Shown in pieces: positions 4,800-6,503 of a DNA stretch of 6,503 nucleotides. The stretch is from Lachnoclostridium phytofermentans. Its GTDB lineage: Bacteria > Bacillota > Clostridia > Lachnospirales > Lachnospiraceae. The notes beneath the pieces were generated by a model. That model was given only the letters and a program-made list of their open reading frames with translations. It did not search any database and was not told the DNA's origin. A program made the translations under genes and the position numbers. Every line of letters starts with the position of its first letter. Positions within the stretch are counted from its first letter, which is position 1. The DNA lies in the NCBI GenBank assembly GCA_003526525.1, contig DPVV01000598.1:1-6503 (forward strand), read 5' to 3'.

Positions 4800-6503
4800 A
4801 TGAATACTACATGGTCATTAGATGCGTTATACACAGGATATGATGATGAAAAATTTAAAGAGGATATGAAACGATTTGATATGATAATCGTTAAAATGGA
4901 TAATTTATCAAAAGAACTTGATAAACTACCAAAAAAGCAAGCACTAAATCAAATTTTTGATTGTTTAGAGGAAGCCTTTCGATTAGAGCATCTCGCCGCT
5001 TATTGCTCTCTTCGTCAGTCGACGAATACTACAGAAACAGAAGCGACTTCGTATTTAGGTCAAATCAATCAAAAATCCTCTAATTTAGCAAAGGCAAATA
5101 CTATCTTTATGAAATACATTGCTAAAATAGATGATATTGATGCGTTAATGAAAGAGGATGAAAGACTTAGTGAGTACGCTTATTACATCCGTAAAATAAA
5201 AGAAAATAATAAACATCTATTAAGTGATGAGACAGAAGAAATCATTGCTAAGATGTCAATTTCAGGTGCAAATGCTTGGAGTGATTTACAAAGCTATCTT
5301 ACTTCAACGGTGAAGGCAATGTATGATGGAAAGGAAGTTACTCTATCAGAAATTCGTAATATGGCATATAGTACAGATGAATCTACTCGAAAAGGAGCTT
5401 ATGAAGCAGAACTTGAATGTTATAATAAAATAAAAGACAGTACCGCATATTCTTTAAACAGTATCAAGCTCCAAGTTTTAACATTAGCAAAGTTACGTGG
5501 GTATTCTTCTGTACTCGACATGACTTTAGAGCAATCGAACATGAAAAAGGAAACGCTTAATGCAATGATTACTGCTATGAAAGAGTTTATGCCAAAATTC
5601 CATGAGTATCTTCGCTTTAAAGGAAAAGCATTAGGACATGAGAATGGTTTACCTTGGTATGACTTATTTGCACCAATGGGTGCCAGTGAGAAGAAGTACA
5701 GTATTGATGAGGCAAAAGAGTATTTATTAACACATTTTCGTACCTTTGCACCAGATTTAGCACAAATGGTGGAGCGAGCATTCGATGAAAGCTGGATTGA
5801 TTTTTATCCTAAGGCAGGCAAGGTAGGCGGAGCTTTTTGCGCTAACCTTCAACCTATGAAACAAAGTAGAATTTTAACAAATTATGATGGTACGATTTCT
5901 GATATTGTAACACTAGCACATGAACTTGGTCATGCTTATCATAATCATAACATTCATGATCACCGCTTATTAAATAGCGATTATTCTATGCCAGTTGCAG
6001 AAACCGCATCTACCTTTAATGAAAATGTAATTCTAAATGCAGCAATTAAAGATGCAAAAGGAGAGGAAAGATTGGCGTTAATCGAAGGTCAACTTCAGGA
6101 TGCTACACAGATTATCTGTGATATCTATTCCCGTTATCTTTTTGAGACTGCCGTAATTGAAAAACGTAGCGACAGTTTTATGTTTGCAGATGAGTTATGT
6201 GAGATGATGCTTGAAGCACAAAAAGAAGCATACGGAGATGGTCTTGACACCGAGTATTTACATCCTTATATGTGGGTATGTAAGGGACATTACTATTCAG
6301 GTCAAGTTAGTTTTTATAATTTCCCATATGCATTTGGCGGTCTATTTGCAAGAGGATTATATGCAAAGTATTTGGAAGAGGGAGAAGCATTTTTACCAAA
6401 ATATCGTTCACTTTTACATGCAACAACAGTAAGTGATGTAGAGGATGCTGCAAAAATCGCTGGAATTGATTTGACAGATCCAGAGTTCTTCCGTAAGGCA
6501 TTG
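4800..6503 (+). CDS. pepF: Oligoendopeptidase F, M3B metallopeptidase (3' end beyond the window)
   Basis: 568 codons are present with no stop before the window ends. Relatives are about 590-600 residues, so roughly 20-30 are missing. ATG 4800 follows GAAAGGAAGAAGG, giving a usable ribosome binding site (AAAGG 4786-4790). The N-terminus MNTTWSLDALYTGYDDEKF is typical of the PepF/M3 subfamily. The helical N-terminal lobe (to about 190) is followed by the M3 catalytic domain with zinc motif HELGH (374-378; E375 catalytic), then PVAETASTFNE with E401 as probable third zinc ligand. The late HPYMWVCKGHYYSGQVSFYNFPY stretch (from H488) is the family's substrate-site region. It is a cytoplasmic zinc peptidase cleaving short oligopeptides, probably in peptide nutrient use or turnover. 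No signal peptide is visible. It probably uses the promoter at 4505-4533, with a long structured leader before it. Confidence 0.93.
   Translation, partial: MNTTWSLDALYTGYDDEKFKEDMKRFDMIIVKMDNLSKELDKLPKKQALNQIFDCLEEAFRLEHLAAYCSLRQSTNTTETEATSYLGQINQKSSNLAKANTIFMKYIAKIDDIDALMKEDERLSEYAYYIRKIKENNKHLLSDETEEIIAKMSISGANAWSDLQSYLTSTVKAMYDGKEVTLSEIRNMAYSTDESTRKGAYEAELECYNKIKDSTAYSLNSIKLQVLTLAKLRGYSSVLDMTLEQSNMKKETLNAMITAMKEFMPKFHEYLRFKGKALGHENGLPWYDLFAPMGASEKKYSIDEAKEYLLTHFRTFAPDLAQMVERAFDESWIDFYPKAGKVGGAFCANLQPMKQSRILTNYDGTISDIVTLAHELGHAYHNHNIHDHRLLNSDYSMPVAETASTFNENVILNAAIKDAKGEERLALIEGQLQDATQIICDIYSRYLFETAVIEKRSDSFMFADELCEMMLEAQKEAYGDGLDTEYLHPYMWVCKGHYYSGQVSFYNFPYAFGGLFARGLYAKYLEEGEAFLPKYRSLLHATTVSDVEDAAKIAGIDLTDPEFFRKAL

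Noticed and set aside
6211..6501. Overlapping plus and minus frames near the right end
   Set aside because: Both lie out of frame within the conserved C-terminal half of pepF.
1..6503. CRISPR array, tRNA or rRNA gene
   Set aside because: No regularly spaced direct repeats and no tRNA-like (GTTCRANNC with acceptor stem) or rRNA-like sequence seen on either strand.

Overview
The window is AT-rich, with strong AGGAG-type ribosome binding sites, TTGACT/TATAAT-type promoters and mostly A/T third codon positions. The protein families present (CapA, a lipoprotein FMN/FAD fumarate-reductase-like enzyme, M3B oligoendopeptidase F) fit a low-GC anaerobic Firmicute. A clostridial, Lachnospiraceae-like genome is my best guess from style and gene content; nothing here fixes the species.

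Layout, left to right. Bases 1-138 hold no intact gene. They carry two hairpins and a terminal sequence resembling the right end of an IS200/IS605-type (TnpB/omega-RNA) element whose body would lie left of the window. A minus-strand YdjM-family membrane protein gene (135-527) ends exactly at that border and may have lost its 3' end to the insertion. A 263-base divergent intergenic region follows, then a plus-strand gene for a membrane-anchored CapA-family metallophosphatase-like protein (791-2107) with an unusual triplicated N-terminus.

A 259-base spacer (2108-2366) holds a short intergenic repeat copy, two hairpins, a near-consensus promoter (2205-2233) and a long stem-loop just upstream of the next ribosome binding site. 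It leads into a secreted lipoprotein reductase (2367-4160) with an N-terminal covalent-FMN domain and a complete fumarate-reductase-type active site. Downstream, after a perfect 10-bp hairpin, comes an unrecognised 54-residue hydrophilic protein (4221-4385) and a probable terminator.

The last intergenic region (4386-4799) contains a second copy of the intergenic repeat (20 of 22 bases identical), a strong extended -10 promoter (4505-4533), and a leader with a 15-bp near-perfect inverted repeat that buries the start codon of a possible 46-codon small ORF. Next is a gene for an M3-family oligoendopeptidase F (4800 onward), cut by the window end with roughly the last 20-30 residues missing.

The genes do not form one obvious pathway. 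Only the reductase and the 54-residue ORF look co-transcribed. The most interesting material is in the intergenic regions: the structured leaders before the reductase and pepF, the shared intergenic repeat, and the probable transposon end.
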